Translations under genes and position numbers: made by a program
Notes under the pieces: model-generated
The model's input: the letters and a program-made list of their open reading frames with translations, nothing else
What the model was told of the DNA's origin: nothing
Databases searched by the model: none
In this document: positions 1-13,700 of the stretch, piece by piece
How the letters are laid out: every line of letters starts with the position of its first letter
Position numbering within the stretch: position 1 is the first letter of the stretch
NCBI GenBank assembly: GCA_011009095.1
Contig: VTPC01089954.1
Coordinates: forward strand, 771,742 to 835,741
Reading direction: 5' to 3'
DNA from: Ignelater luminosus
Taxonomy: Eukaryota > Arthropoda > Insecta > Coleoptera > Elateridae
DNA length: 64,000 bases

Positions 1-1789
1 ATTTAACAGTAAATGCTTTGCCTTGTTGCCTTACTTTCATAAAACTCGCCAATGAGCTTTCTACGAGCTTCTTCATTTAATTTATTTATTTTCTTTGAAA
101 AGTAATAACAGAACTCAATGTTTATGAAATTGTTAACTGCAGTAACCTAGCAGCATCACGTGATATGTGAAACACGCATAATGTTCATCCCACTTAAAAA
201 AGTTTAAATTCAGATTTGTCTAGTTTTTCAATTCATAGTATTCAAATATGACGCTACTTTAATAACTTTTCTTTTGCGATTTTTAATAAACAGTTTTTTG
301 TCAAATTGACTTTTCACTGTCTAGGGCATACATGGACATGGAGCTGAATTGGCTTCTATAAAGACAAATCTATAAGCAAAAACTATCTTTAGAGCAGATA
401 TCTAATCAAAATAATTTAGTTTTGATAGTCAACCTTATAGAATATATAAACATGTTTTGTTGTATATAGGAGCAAATTCAACCAATTTGCCCTAAGTATA
501 ATCTAGATATAGAATTTCGACTAAAAAACGATAAAGAAGATCGCTCATAGCCAACTTGTGATCTTTTTTCCCTGATTTTTAGTGGAAGACCTATTTTTGT
601 CCTTCTGTCCTCCTGTCTATAACGTAACTAGACTGGTGGATTGGGTATCAATTTTGGCCAAGAGTAGATTTTTGAAAACTTTTTATTTTGAATTAACAAA
701 AATACAACTTTATCTAGAGAAATACTTAACATAGTTTTGTTAGAAATCTGTTAAGAACAATATCAAATCGTAATTATGTATTAAAATCAAATACTCAAAG
801 CTTGACCACCAGTAATATTTCTTAGGTGGTCTTTTGAAACATTAATCAGGGAATAGAAAAAAAGAAAATTACTATAGCAGAACTTAACGACGCGACGTAG
901 GTGCTTTTGTGCGCGAATAAGCTGTGCGTAAAGATTTAACAGCTTAGAGAGCCCCTAAAAATTTACATAGAGTAATCTTTGATTTTTGATACGGGGTAAT
1001 AAATGTAATCAGCTTTAGTTTCATATCTTGCACTGTTTCTACAATAGTGATATTTTCTAACCTTTAGATTCTAAACCAGGTTTTTATTTTGTTTATTGGA
1101 CTTATGAATGGCATATTAATAAGATCTTTTACGTAGATACCTGTAGGTTTAACAAAGTTTATTATTAAATGTTTTTGTTTGCTTTTTCTTGGTTCTTACT
1201 TCTAGTAGGTGTGCCTGTGCATAGTCGATTTTGTTTATAACATACATAAAAGAATAGTAGTCTATTGATGGTTTGTTTCAAAAATTTAATTTAATATCTG
1301 CCATTTATAGCGAACTATCGTTTGGATTTGCTTTGTTTTTATGTATACGTCATGCGGTGCCTCTTAGGTCTTCATCAGCTTTATCATAATGATGCAAAAC
1401 AAAGAAGAAAAGATTTTCTAAATTTGAGTATGTAATCCATCGTTTTCTGTGAACAAAATTATTGTGTCTGGGTTTTTTTCATGAGATTAAAGCTTGTCAT
1501 TCAATACCTACGAGATTACAACATCAATCTTTTGCAAGCTTTGATAATGACATGTATAAACTTTTGTCGTTTATGATTAGATATTTTTGGGCATAGCAAT
1601 AATTCTTGAGATTGCATAACTTTTATCTTGGTCTACAAAAAATAAAAATCACAATAAATGATAATTTATCATTATCATAATTATCATCCCACATTTCTTC
1701 AAATAGGGATGTAATATTGATTTCCCTTAACTTTCAAATAACGATCTCTTGTTGGACTTTGAAGAAACAATATTATATTTTTCTTATAG
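1..1789 (+). other. Intron of the alpha2/delta gene (5' side, incomplete)
   Basis: No coding exon was recognised here. The stretch is AT-rich and ends in a pyrimidine-rich acceptor just before the first readable alpha2/delta exon at 1790. The exons for the signal peptide and extreme N terminus must lie further left, outside the window. Confidence 0.6.
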
Positions 1790-4700
1790 GTTACTGATGG
1801 AAGTGAGCAAGATGCTCAAGCAAGTCAAACACCTCCTGTAAACAGACGTTTTCTACCATTATTCCGCAATCCGCATTTTTATAATATTCCAGTAAATACC
1901 AACCACAGTGCTGTGCATGTACCAAGCAACGTTTATGAAAGATGTGAGTTTATAACTAGTAACGTATTTAACAGAAGAGACTAATTTTGTATTGTTTGCA
2001 GCTAAAGAGGTCATTAAAGGTATAAAATGGTCGGAAGAATTAGATAGCACATTTAAAAACAATTACGAGCAGGATCCTACACTTTCGTGGCAATATTTTG
2101 GAAGTTCTACAGGTTTCATGAGGCAATTTCCTGGTTAGTTTGATCTCCTACAAAGTTACTTATTTTAGAGATAATAAACCGTTATTTACAGCAATGATAT
2201 GGTCGCAAGAACCGGTAGATTTATTTGATTGTCGAACACGATCTTGGTATATAGAAGCGGCATCTTCTCCCAAAGACATAATAATAATCGTAGATAGATC
2301 TGGTTCTATGACGGGCATGAGGCGAGAGATAGCTCGACACGTAGTCAATAACATTTTAGATACTCTTGGAAATAACGATTATGTCAATATTTTTACCTTT
2401 AGTAACACTACAGATGCATTAATAGAATGTTTTGATAATACGCTTGTGCAGGTACTTATTGTACTTTAATAAAATAGCACTTAAAATTTTATGGCCGTAA
2501 TATCATTTTCAGGCAAACTTGGCAAATGTGCGAGCTTTAAAAGAAGCTATGAGTGATTTTAGAACAGAGCAAATTGCGAATTTCTCGTTGGCATTGACAA
2601 CTGCTTTTAGACTTTTACAGGATTTCCGCGAGAGAAAACTAGGTAATAAGAAAGATTAATATCAAATTTTTCTTTTTTTATTTAGTAAACATTGTAGGTG
2701 CTCAATGTAATCAAGCGATTATGTTAATAACAGATGGTGTTCAATACAATTATAAAGAGATATTTAAAGAGTACAATTGGCAAAATTTGCCGTTCATGCC
2801 AGTACGTGTATTTACATACCTAATAGGACGTGAAGTTAGTGATGTGAGGGAAGTTAAATGGATGGCTTGTGCAAATCAAGGTTTGTAGTAGTCCAATATT
2901 AATCAAAAAATATCTCTAAATACCCAGAAAACTGTGATCCGCAACTTCAAATGAAATGAATATTGAATCAGTAAGGGAATCTCAAAATCTTCCCCGAGTT
3001 CTCTACAAATACCTCTAAAAGATTTAATTATATGCTTGTTTATGAATTTATTAGAAATTTTGTATTTGATGGCTTCTAAACCAAACAGCATGGCTTTTAC
3101 TAACGCGTCTTCATTAACATTTCTCAGTTTTCCTTTAATGGCATAAATATTACCACAACAGTGATTTTTACGTATTGAACTGAAAAAGAATTTTTGTGCA
3201 TGAGAACTTCAAATAGAAAAAATACGACAGTGACTAATCAAGTGTTATACATAATCCATTACTACCATATAGCTTGAAGATCGATCTTTATTTTTGGGAC
3301 CTAGTCTTTTTAGAAAACACGAAACAAGATATTGAAATGTAAAAATGATAATAATGTAGTCGTCAAGCATTTTATGCTAGTGCTATAATCAGAAGTTGGT
3401 AATAGAACATTTAGGAGATTAGATTTGTATGTCTCAATTTTTTGCACATTTGCACTTGAAGTAATTGTCACTTCACAAAGAACAACCCCTCCACGACCTT
3501 CATGTTAAAAATTCATTGGCCAAAAAATCTAACTGATGCAAAAAAGCCCAACTAGCACGAGAAGCCGAAAAGAACCAACAACCAGAGATCAACTGATTTA
3601 AAGAGACCGATCTGAAAAGTTCAATCTGCTTCCGATAAATTGAATGCATTGGTTGTTCCACTATAAAACCTACTAGCCTTTAACATGTATTGTAGAGGTC
3701 ACTTTGAACAAAAAAGTTTAGGTTTATTGTACTGCACTATAGGTCAGCTCTTTTTCGCTTTCGAGTGACAAGAAATAGTCAAGAATAAGGTCTTCTACCA
3801 GAGTGCAGTGGTATTCCATCCATTCTGCATCTTACGTCTAGAGAAAGATTCTCGATGAGAGTTTTTTCGGTGGCATTTCGTACTGCAGTACGTCCATTCT
3901 CATAGCAGAAACCGCAAGCAAAAATTAATAAGGGGAGACTTTTCTTATTTCTTGCATTCTGCCATTTTGTTTCTAGAAAAATATTTTAAGAATTCGTCGC
4001 TTGCAAGTTTGTTACTTGCAAAATTTATTAGTTAACCTTGATACCAGCTTTTATGAATTATTAGGATCAAAGACGGAAGTGGGCCAACTGTTTGGAGTAA
4101 TAAAAGCGTCATAAAGAAACACTTAATAACTCTTTCATCTCACTAAATTTTCTGAATTCTGCATCTCATACGCTTGCTTGTTGAGTTTATATTTGGTAAA
4201 ATCAGATTCATTTTCCTGGACTATCCTCTTTAATGTTTTCCGTAATTTCCCTTTTAGTGGTATACTGTCCTCTTATGAACACACGCCGTATCTATGCAAA
4301 AAATAGATTTTTGGAATCTCGATGTGTTTAGTATCTTAATACCCTACTTCAAGTATTTACTACCAGAAATTGTCATATTTGTATGATTAAAAAGAAAACA
4401 GGGGCAATCTAGCTTAAATGTATATGAAACGTCATTGCTTTTAAAAAACTTTAAAGATTTTCTCTCGCTTTAATGATCTGTATACAGTGTAATTATTTAT
4501 TATGGATTTAATTATCTTTTATCCTATCCTTACCTTCATTTTTCCTTCTCTTTTATTCATTCCCCACATCAATTTAATTTTACTCTGGAAAAGATCTCAT
4601 TTTTTACTGTTGACTGCAGTAATTTTTAACACAACTCAGTTGCCTCTGACAATTGTAAGGGTTTGAAGACGTTGGTTTTAGGTTAGTTTTGGCGAAAATA

Positions 4701-7700
4701 GTCACGGTACGGCACTGTTGCTTTGCCGAAGATGTATGGGCTTTTGCTCTATCTACTGATTATCTCTAGAGTATCTTCAGGAAAGTAATCTTCAATAAGA
4801 CAAAACTTTGTCATTCAAGACCGATGCAGATTTCTTTGGAAAATCTCAAAAAAGGTTGGCTCAAACTGTGATTAACTGAAAAGAAAACAAAAAGAAACCA
4901 TTGAGAATATCTTAAATCACTTATGTATCAAGTCGAAAAGTACTACAAAAATCAGGAGTGAAGTCCCTTAATAATATCACCAAGAAACGTGGATTTTCAT
5001 ACTTAGGAAGTTAAGATGAATACTATTTTATAGAATTGGGAATCCACGAATAGCTTACTACTCTTACTACACAAAAATAAACCTCAAGGGCATCTGTCAT
5101 AAAAAAGGATTTATTGGTATCAACACAATCTTTATGCTGTCATAGTCTATAGTCTATAGTCAAAGGCAATCTAGAATGATGAGTCATAGACTACGATTTG
5201 CCTTGTTTTAGTGTGAAAATATCGATCTGTTTGTGTTATAAAGATGTAATGTTCTGTATATATACCTCATTATCTCGAAATTTATTTTATTTTTAATTAA
5301 TGTCATACAAAATTGTATTGCAAAAACAAGAATCGAACAGTAGTCTCTGACCTATCATTCCAGAATCCCTACGATTATAGGTACATACAGCCTATCTTAT
5401 TATGTATTGCTTGTCTTAAAGATATTTTAGTTTCCACAGTAAACACTTTTCATCAAAAGATTTAAAGTTTCTTCTTAATTCTCCAAGGTTCCATCTGCTC
5501 AAGCCATTCGGTTTATTAATGGTAGCAATATCTGGACTGTCAACATCGATTCTCCTAGCTTTGAGCTCATCTTTTGTAATTTATTGCGACGTTTATCCTA
5601 CTTCACTGCTGACTGCTAATTTGTTTTATCCATGAATCACAATGTTAAATTATTTTCTTTTGTAGACATTCTGCTATTCTTCTTTTGTCAAACAAGCTTC
5701 GATTTACTTGCCAGTAATTCAGATCAAAATTGTTTTTTCTTATTTATCATGTTGCCTCTTTAATGAAAAACAAAGATTTTGCAGTTATATAAGATTATAG
5801 AACTATTTGCAGATTTCACTCTACATCAAAACCTTAATTTTAGGATATTATGTACATCTCAGTACAATTTCGGAAGTCCGTGAGCAAGTATTACAATATA
5901 TACCAGTAATGGCCCGTCCAATGGTGTTAAATCCAACCGTTAAACCAAACCCCACCTGGAGTCCTGTATATGCTGATGTGACAGATCCGAAACTAACAAA
6001 CTGGCTATGGGTAACACGTGAACGTAACAAACAGCGTGATAGATTCCTTCTGTACCACCGTAACAAAACTCTCTTTATACCTGACGAGCAAGACAGGAAA
6101 TATGTGCGACAACAGAAAGCCGTTAGTAATTCGATGCAATTAATAAATACAAACATGAAACTAATCGTTATGTAACTTGCCCTTTCAGAGACAAGATAAT
6201 CAGAAAGATATGCAAATCTACCGTCTAATGACTTCTGTGTCGCTACCAGTATACGACAGGCGCCCTAATGCTGTAAGTTCTTTTTCAAATCTTCTAAGAT
6301 CTCTCTTCATTTGTTTACCGTTTTTGCGAATTTATTTTATTTTTCTATAACGGTTAAATAATGTATGTGCAGAATATCAGCGAACAAGTTCAACTGAACG
6401 AAGCGACTTGGATAACTGTCATCCGAGAGGTAACCGTAGGAAACAACTTGTAACGCCATAAATTTATTTTCAGTAGCCATTTATCTACTGCATAGGCATT
6501 TAGCACCTGTGTTGGCCTACGTGGGAGTTTTTAAATATATGTCTAGAGTTTTAGATTAGATGAATATTTTTAGGTTCTGGCTAATTTAGCATTTTTCTGT
6601 CGTGATTGTTGTATTAATGAGATGTTTCAAGGTTAATTCTTGCTACTATAGGTGCTAGTTGACTTCATTTTGATTGGCGATCCTTGAAAGATCTCTAGTG
6701 AGTATATGAACGCGATTAGATATTAGGTAAAAAAGAATTAACATCGACTAGTGATATAATATGTGTATAGTTAAGTTTATTTTTTTATGATCTTAGTCAT
6801 AGATTAGAGAAAACTAGCTAGCTTGATATTAAAAGTTTTTATATTCAATCTACACAAATGTTTAAAAGTTCATTAATTGTTAATGTCTTTTACAGACAAG
6901 AGTTGCAAATTTATTGGGAGTAGCTGGAACAGATGTGCCTATTGAATATATTCAAAGACTAATGACGCCATATAGAGTAAGTATAGTTCTTTCAAAAACA
7001 GTTGTAGTCTTTTATAAGCCGATTTCTGTACGGCATTGACAGAATTATTATGTTAATATTGTATCTAAATACCACAATCTAGATTTAATTGAAATTTTGT
7101 AAAGAAGTTTCAATATGTAACAGTATAATGAAAGTAGTGGCTGCTTCTAATAACTTCCTATTTTGGTGAAGATCGACAAGAACATAGAATACAGTTACTG
7201 ATCTACCACAAGAAAGAAGTTCTTGCATAATACTATGTTATATACTATCTGCGTATACCTTAATTTATCTTTATCAACATTGGAATGGACTTCTTTATTA
7301 TTTTATTATTTATAATAACACCAAGCTAGTCGATTGGTGGCCATAACCTTAGCAGCGAAGCAATACTAAAAGAAAACATAAACAAGTGATTCAAGAATTT
7401 AGAGAATTAAAATTACCCATTTTAGAAGTAATCCAGATGTGCACTAATACAATTTAAATGCAGTGTGCAGTACTAACCTATCGGGCCGTTCGAGCATGTC
7501 GAGTCTTTCAGACCTGACCGGTCGCACTTTTCGGCCCTATCGGGCTTATCCACTTAGTCTACTGATCTGAAGTGAACCGGATCAAGATGTTTTTCGTACT
7601 GACTCAGTCGGGTGTAATGGGAAAAAGTCGAAAAAGAGGCCTACTGCCGGTCACGGATGTTGGCAGATGTTCAAGTCCATAGCTCAAGGCGAAGACGGGG

Positions 7701-10700
7701 TGGTCCTAACTAAACTTACCTTAACAAAAAGAAAAAGAAAGCTTACACAACCAAAAACTCTTAAGTTCAAAGATGTCCAAGATTAAGGGCACCAGAAGCT
7801 GAAGTTTATGGGGAACCCACGGCCAGTCTACGCAACTTCTCGTGAACCAGCACCCTGTATACAAGTGGCTCTATAAAATATCACCCTGTATACCGATAAC
7901 TTTATGAAACGTTTCCAATGAACACTTTACTTTATAAAGATAATTTTGCAATAAATCTTAACGCTTTGAACTCTTTACCTTAAACACTTAAAAATTTTAA
8001 CAATGGAGTCAAATTAATACTCCCTTTTACTTACCAAAACGATATAAGTTAAATAGAATAATAAATCTTAGAAATTTTTACTGGTCCTTCTGGAAATTCA
8101 TCTGGCAGCTTACATTGTTAAACAACACACAATTATATGTGGTAAACCCTTTCACACTCTATTTTTCAATGAGCAATACAACTGGATTTTACTATAATTT
8201 ATTATTCTCAAAAACAAGAAATAAAAAATATGTTTAAAACAAATGAATAGAGGGGTTAGTAACATGAATAGAGGGGTTAGTAACTTAACGTAAATACACA
8301 ACAAAATATGTCAAAAGAGATTATACTTCAAAAGTCCTTCCCAGAAGGGGACAGAACCAAGTTGATAAAAAAAGAACACAAAGATTTCTTAAATTATGTA
8401 ACAAACAAAAAGGATCATTAAACACCAAATGATAAAGAATGAATTTTGAATACAAAATAGAATCCGCTATAATTTAACTTTTCTAAAATAAAAGAGCAAA
8501 TGATTACTTTAAAGTATTTCAAAATACAGAACGCAAAATATATTGAGAACTAACTATCACTACCTGTGAACGTTCAAGTTACAAGCTAAATAATTATAAA
8601 GAATTAATAAATCTCTTTAAAAGAACTTTAACCTCACTCGCATAAAATATACGTTATACAATGACAAATGATATAGACAAAAAAAATAATTCTTACATAC
8701 TACTCCTTCCTGGGCCTTTAAGATTTGAGAATACTGTCAGCGATGCACCAAGGCATCCAAATATATTTCGGGGGGGGGGTGTCTGAAACCTAGCCCACAA
8801 ATTACGGCTAAACCAGGGGCCGCCGGCTTTCTTTATTACGCCATAGATTTAGGCGATACTGATGAATTCAAGCGTCTTTCAGAACAACGAAACATACAAA
8901 ACCTTAATTTGGATTTAATTCTTTAGCTTACGAATTCTGAATCAGATCCGCCAAGATCAGCGGTTTGTTTAACCCTATTGGAGCCCGTTTCCTACAATTA
9001 ACCAAAATGCACCACGGCAACCAAAAAAAGGTGAATTCGCAGCCAATAATTGTTGTAACAAAACATCTGAACCCAAGACCTTACAAAGGTAACCACATAA
9101 AGCGCAAAACGCGCTTCGCTGTTCCCTGGAAGGGAACAACCAAGTTGATCGAAAGACCAAGTTCGACTCTGACCAGAAATAATGAATAATTTGACACATA
9201 ACAAATTTGATACAACAAAAGAAGCCGGTTATACACTCTACCAGGGAACGAAACACAGATGATGCATTAACAATGGAAAATTACCAAACATAATTGCTTT
9301 AATTTAATATGACCTTTTATAAAGACATATCTCAGCATTTCTTCTGGCGACGGAACCTAAATGTAAATAAATTATTCCCCGAAACGATAATGACATAAAA
9401 ATACACCGGAAAGTATAAACAATCTTGAACTAGAATGAAGCACGTTTTAATAATAAAAATTGCAGATTGAATTTCATAAATAAAACCTAAATAAAACTAC
9501 CTCACAATGACGGAATGATCTCATTCACTACAAAAGAAACATAAAGCAATTTATTGAATACATTTTATGATGAAATAAAATAATGAATTTAAATGGAACG
9601 AAATTATTCAAACGAAAGGTTAAATTTACTGCTTGAAATGCACCCAAAGATCCATTGAGTTCACGAAAAAGGTAGATCTGCGCATAAATTTCATTGGCAT
9701 TTAAAATAACATCACACGGGTTATTTTTGTATTGAACCTTACCAAAGGATTGTCGTACTGACTTTGACATGTGTTATTTTCGTACTGACCCGTAAGTAAG
9801 ACTATCGTTATTTTCATACGAACTGAGATGACCATTAGTTTTATACTAAATCAAAGCGGGGGAGTTTCATACTGTACCCGGTCCAGAACTCTGATTTGGG
9901 TCAGATTCCGTTTAGTAATCTATGGGGCTTCTCAAGCCTACGTCGGCACCATCTGGTCTGCAGAGTCGTTTGGTCTTATTGGGCCTGTTAGAGCTTTGGG
10001 ATTTTTCTCGTGTGTAGAGCTTTCCGGTGCTATCGGATCGTTCGGGAGTCCCACGTTTTTCTCGGGCTGCTTAAAGTCGGGGCGGGCCGAGCCTGAAGAT
10101 TTCGGTCTGTGCAGGTTGCTACTGATTCTTCTTAAGAAATGCTTGTTGAAGGTCTACTTCTCTGACGCTGCCTAACGAGACTCGGAATACACGTCTTTAC
10201 ATCTTGATTTTTTAAACTTCTGGCATTTCCATTGTTTTAAAGCCTACTCTTTAAAAAGTTAATTTCAAAGCAAATATCAGTGGAAAGTTTCCATCGGAAA
10301 GCCTGTACGAATAAATTACCTAAAACACACACCATGAAGGGATTGCGATTTATTTTTCTTTTCTTATAGTATTTTAAAGATGAAAAGGTATTTTGATGTC
10401 AAACTCATTTATTTATAAGTCCAACTTTTTTATTATCGCTATTATATTGAAATAAATAAAAAAAATTATAATGTTAATTTATATACGCAACTACACATTT
10501 TTCACAATTGTTTCTTCGCATTTTTCCAAAACATAACACTATTTTACAAAAATCAGATATTACCCAGTTGCTAATTTGATAGATATATTGGCTTACCTTA
10601 ACCTACAACCTATGCTGCAACTCGAGCCTCATTTAATAATGCTTGGACTGTACATTAAAAGTAACGTGTATCCCAAAAGTCTTTGAATCAGCGTTGCCCA

Positions 10701-13700
10701 TGAAGCAAAAAATATGTATGGTTTCTTGAATCATACAGCACCTATCGAATAACTAAACTTAGTTGGTACTTTGAGTTAGGAAAAGTTAAAATTAGACTAG
10801 ATGAACATTGGTCTATTAAGAATACTGACAATGAGAATGACTCTAAAGGTTATGTTAAATGTTTTTTGGTGTTGTGTTGAAATTGCTTGAAAGAATTCCA
10901 TTACTTATAAATAAAAGCCTTTGTAATGATGTCAATATTTTACAGTGTATTTCATGGTGTTGTGGATTATAAAATTAACAAAAATTTGAAAGTTACAACG
11001 GATGTTGAATGTGTTGTTCGTTTTCACGAATATACATAATTTATACGTCGTTTCATATCGTCAACCCATGATACCGCACAGACGAGAGGCGTACCACCGA
11101 TACCCTGTAGTAGAAGAGTTCTTCTTCTACTTATTGACATACTACAAAAGAGGAGAAAAGCAAAAAACACAGATCTTATCCGGGTGACCACACGATTCCT
11201 ACGGAAACGCGCTGAAAAGTCGAAGGGCTGGGAGGAGCTCCACGACAACTTGAAAAGCACCCACAGGGCCTCTGCGACGTAGAATCGAGAACGGTGGATT
11301 AACTTTTGTAATTGGAAATGACAGAATGTTAGTTTAGATGGACAAAGACGATTATAATACAAGCGTGTCTGAGTTTATAACAAAAATAGATGGAGTTTGC
11401 TTAGATTAGCGATAAGCTATGTTGATAGATCGTAGATGTCTTCGGAGTCAGAGGGAGATTTTTAATTCTCTGTAGACAGGTGGTTGAAAGGTATTTCATT
11501 TGAGATCGGGGATATGCATTTTGTACTCGTCGATCGCCTTTGTCATGTAGCGACTCTTCAGAAAATCAAAGCGCCCATCTACCGGTGGCATCCCGGCCAA
11601 GTCTCAAACCTCTATCGAAGGATGACCACGTTTCAAGCAGAGAATCTTTTCATATGCGGCTTTTTTCTTACTTTGGAGTCACTCGATCAGATTGCAGAGG
11701 ACGGTTAAGAAACAGGTGAATCTGTAGTCAGTGATCGATTGGATGAAAGTTTTATACGAGTGGAAGAGAATGCGCAAGTGACAGCTTGGAATGGCACCGT
11801 GGATTTTAGAAGACAAGACAGCGCTGTAACTTCCCTCACTATTTCCACCACCAGTTCATCATCTCCAGGTAATTAACCGAAGGAGGGACTCTAAAGTTTC
11901 AGACGAATATTGTCAAGTTTAAGTCGTAGAATTGTAAGATTTCTATGTTGAAAGAATTGTTTGGGTTTTGGCCGGATTAGGTTTAACTGCCCATCGTCGG
12001 AACCAAAACTCGAACCAAGAGAAGAGTTTTCAGGGAAGATGGCAGTAGCCGGAGAAGGCACTCAAAAAGCGGTGTCATCTGAAAATTCGACCATACGCGT
12101 ATTTGGATGTTGTGGCTGGGGAATGTCGTTGCAAAAGAAGAGGATTTGAGATACGTAGAATAGCTCTTTGTGAAACGGTAGCAAATGGAGCAAACGCTCT
12201 TGAGAGGGTTTGTCTGAGTCAGAATCTACGTTGTCGGTGAAGAGAGGTAACTATTAATTAGGCAAACAAAAGAGAGGAGAAATATCTGCCATTGATGAGT
12301 TTAAGGCACTCTCCATATCGAGAAGAGTGGTAATGACACAGCAGCCAGAATTGGCCGCACTACTGGCGTCGGCATGCAAACGGAGAATTAGATGCCCGAT
12401 TGATCGACCGGTTCGAAAACCGATCTGGTGATCAGTGATTTTGTTTGCCGTTCATCAGCAAGGATATTCTCGAAAATTTTGCTGATGACGTTAAATAGAT
12501 CGATGTACCTAGATATGAGGAGGGATCTGAGAACTTTTTATTGGCTTTAGAGACCATGACGACGACGACGGTTTTCAAGGAGGCGGGAAAGTATCCGTAT
12601 AGGAGACAACTATCGAAAATGCAAGTTTTCCCATTCATAATACAAAATAGATCTTTTGAATAGCATTTCTGGCTCTTTAGATCTTATGTTATAGCATAGG
12701 TTGAATCATGTTAACCAAACCAATATGAGGTATACCAAACACCAAACATAATACGTTTAATAAAAACCTTGTTTGCATCCATCAAACTATATAATATATT
12801 AGCTTTACCAGTTACCGCGGGAAAATATTTTTTATCTTTCATTCCGATTTTTTCAGTTCGTACATTTTTGCATCCAATTTCCAATATCAAGTCTAATATG
12901 CTTTGTAAATCATAAATGTGTAAATGCAGTGTGCTTTACCACTTGTTTTATTTTCTAGCTGGGAGTGAATGGTTACGCTTTTATTGTTACTAACAATGGT
13001 TATATTTTAATTCATCCCGATCTCCGTCCAGTTGTAAGTAATTTTCTACAATCACAGTCTATTATATTATAAGACATCAATTCTACAGTTTCAAGGTATC
13101 CTCAAACCTGCCTACAATCGAGTTGATATGTTAGAAGTTGAAATTATGGATGATGATTCCGAACCGCGTGATTTTAATGATTCTATTGTTGATTTACGTA
13201 AAAATGTTGTAATGCAATCAAAAGGTCATGTCATGCTCCGGGTGAAGACTCACTTGGATGATCTTGTAAGTTTCAAAAAGTATTTATTTTATTACCTAAA
13301 CCTAAATATTGATTTTTAGAGGCGCATTATCATTAGTAATCGTCATTATTATTACATGGGTATTAATAATACTCCGTTCAGTATTGTTATTGCATTACCT
13401 GATCGCTATGGATTTAGTCGCGTCCAGTATGCTCTTGATGACGATATACATAGAATGCGTTCTAATAACATGATTAAAGGTTCTCTAAATCAGTTTTTTA
13501 CTGGTAATTGGACTATTCATCCTGATTGGTAAATAGATTTGTAGAAAAGATTGTTAAAAATTTGATTATGATTATCTTTAAGGTTATACTGCAAGTATTC
13601 AGATGATAAACATCGTTTTGAAACTCCTGAAGATGAATTACTACATTTTTTGGCCAAAATCGATAAGGCTGGTTGGAAGTGGTCACGTGAATGTAAGCAG

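Larger units (their letters stand above)
6977..12958 (+). other. alpha2/delta intron, 6 kb, repeat-rich
   Basis: Contains GC-elevated islands at about 7480-7700 and 9830-10190, a 21-bp tandem duplication at 8243-8284, a run of ten G at 8770-8779, two isolated CACCCTGTATA motifs near 7850-7900 (the terminal sequence of MITEs elsewhere in the window), and a decayed reverse transcriptase at about 11020-12640. I see no alpha2/delta exon inside it: exons 6896-6976 and 12959-13033 join in frame. Confidence 0.7.

Noticed and set aside
5848-6156. 102-residue minus-strand open frame
   Set aside because: Exact antisense shadow of a conserved alpha2/delta exon.
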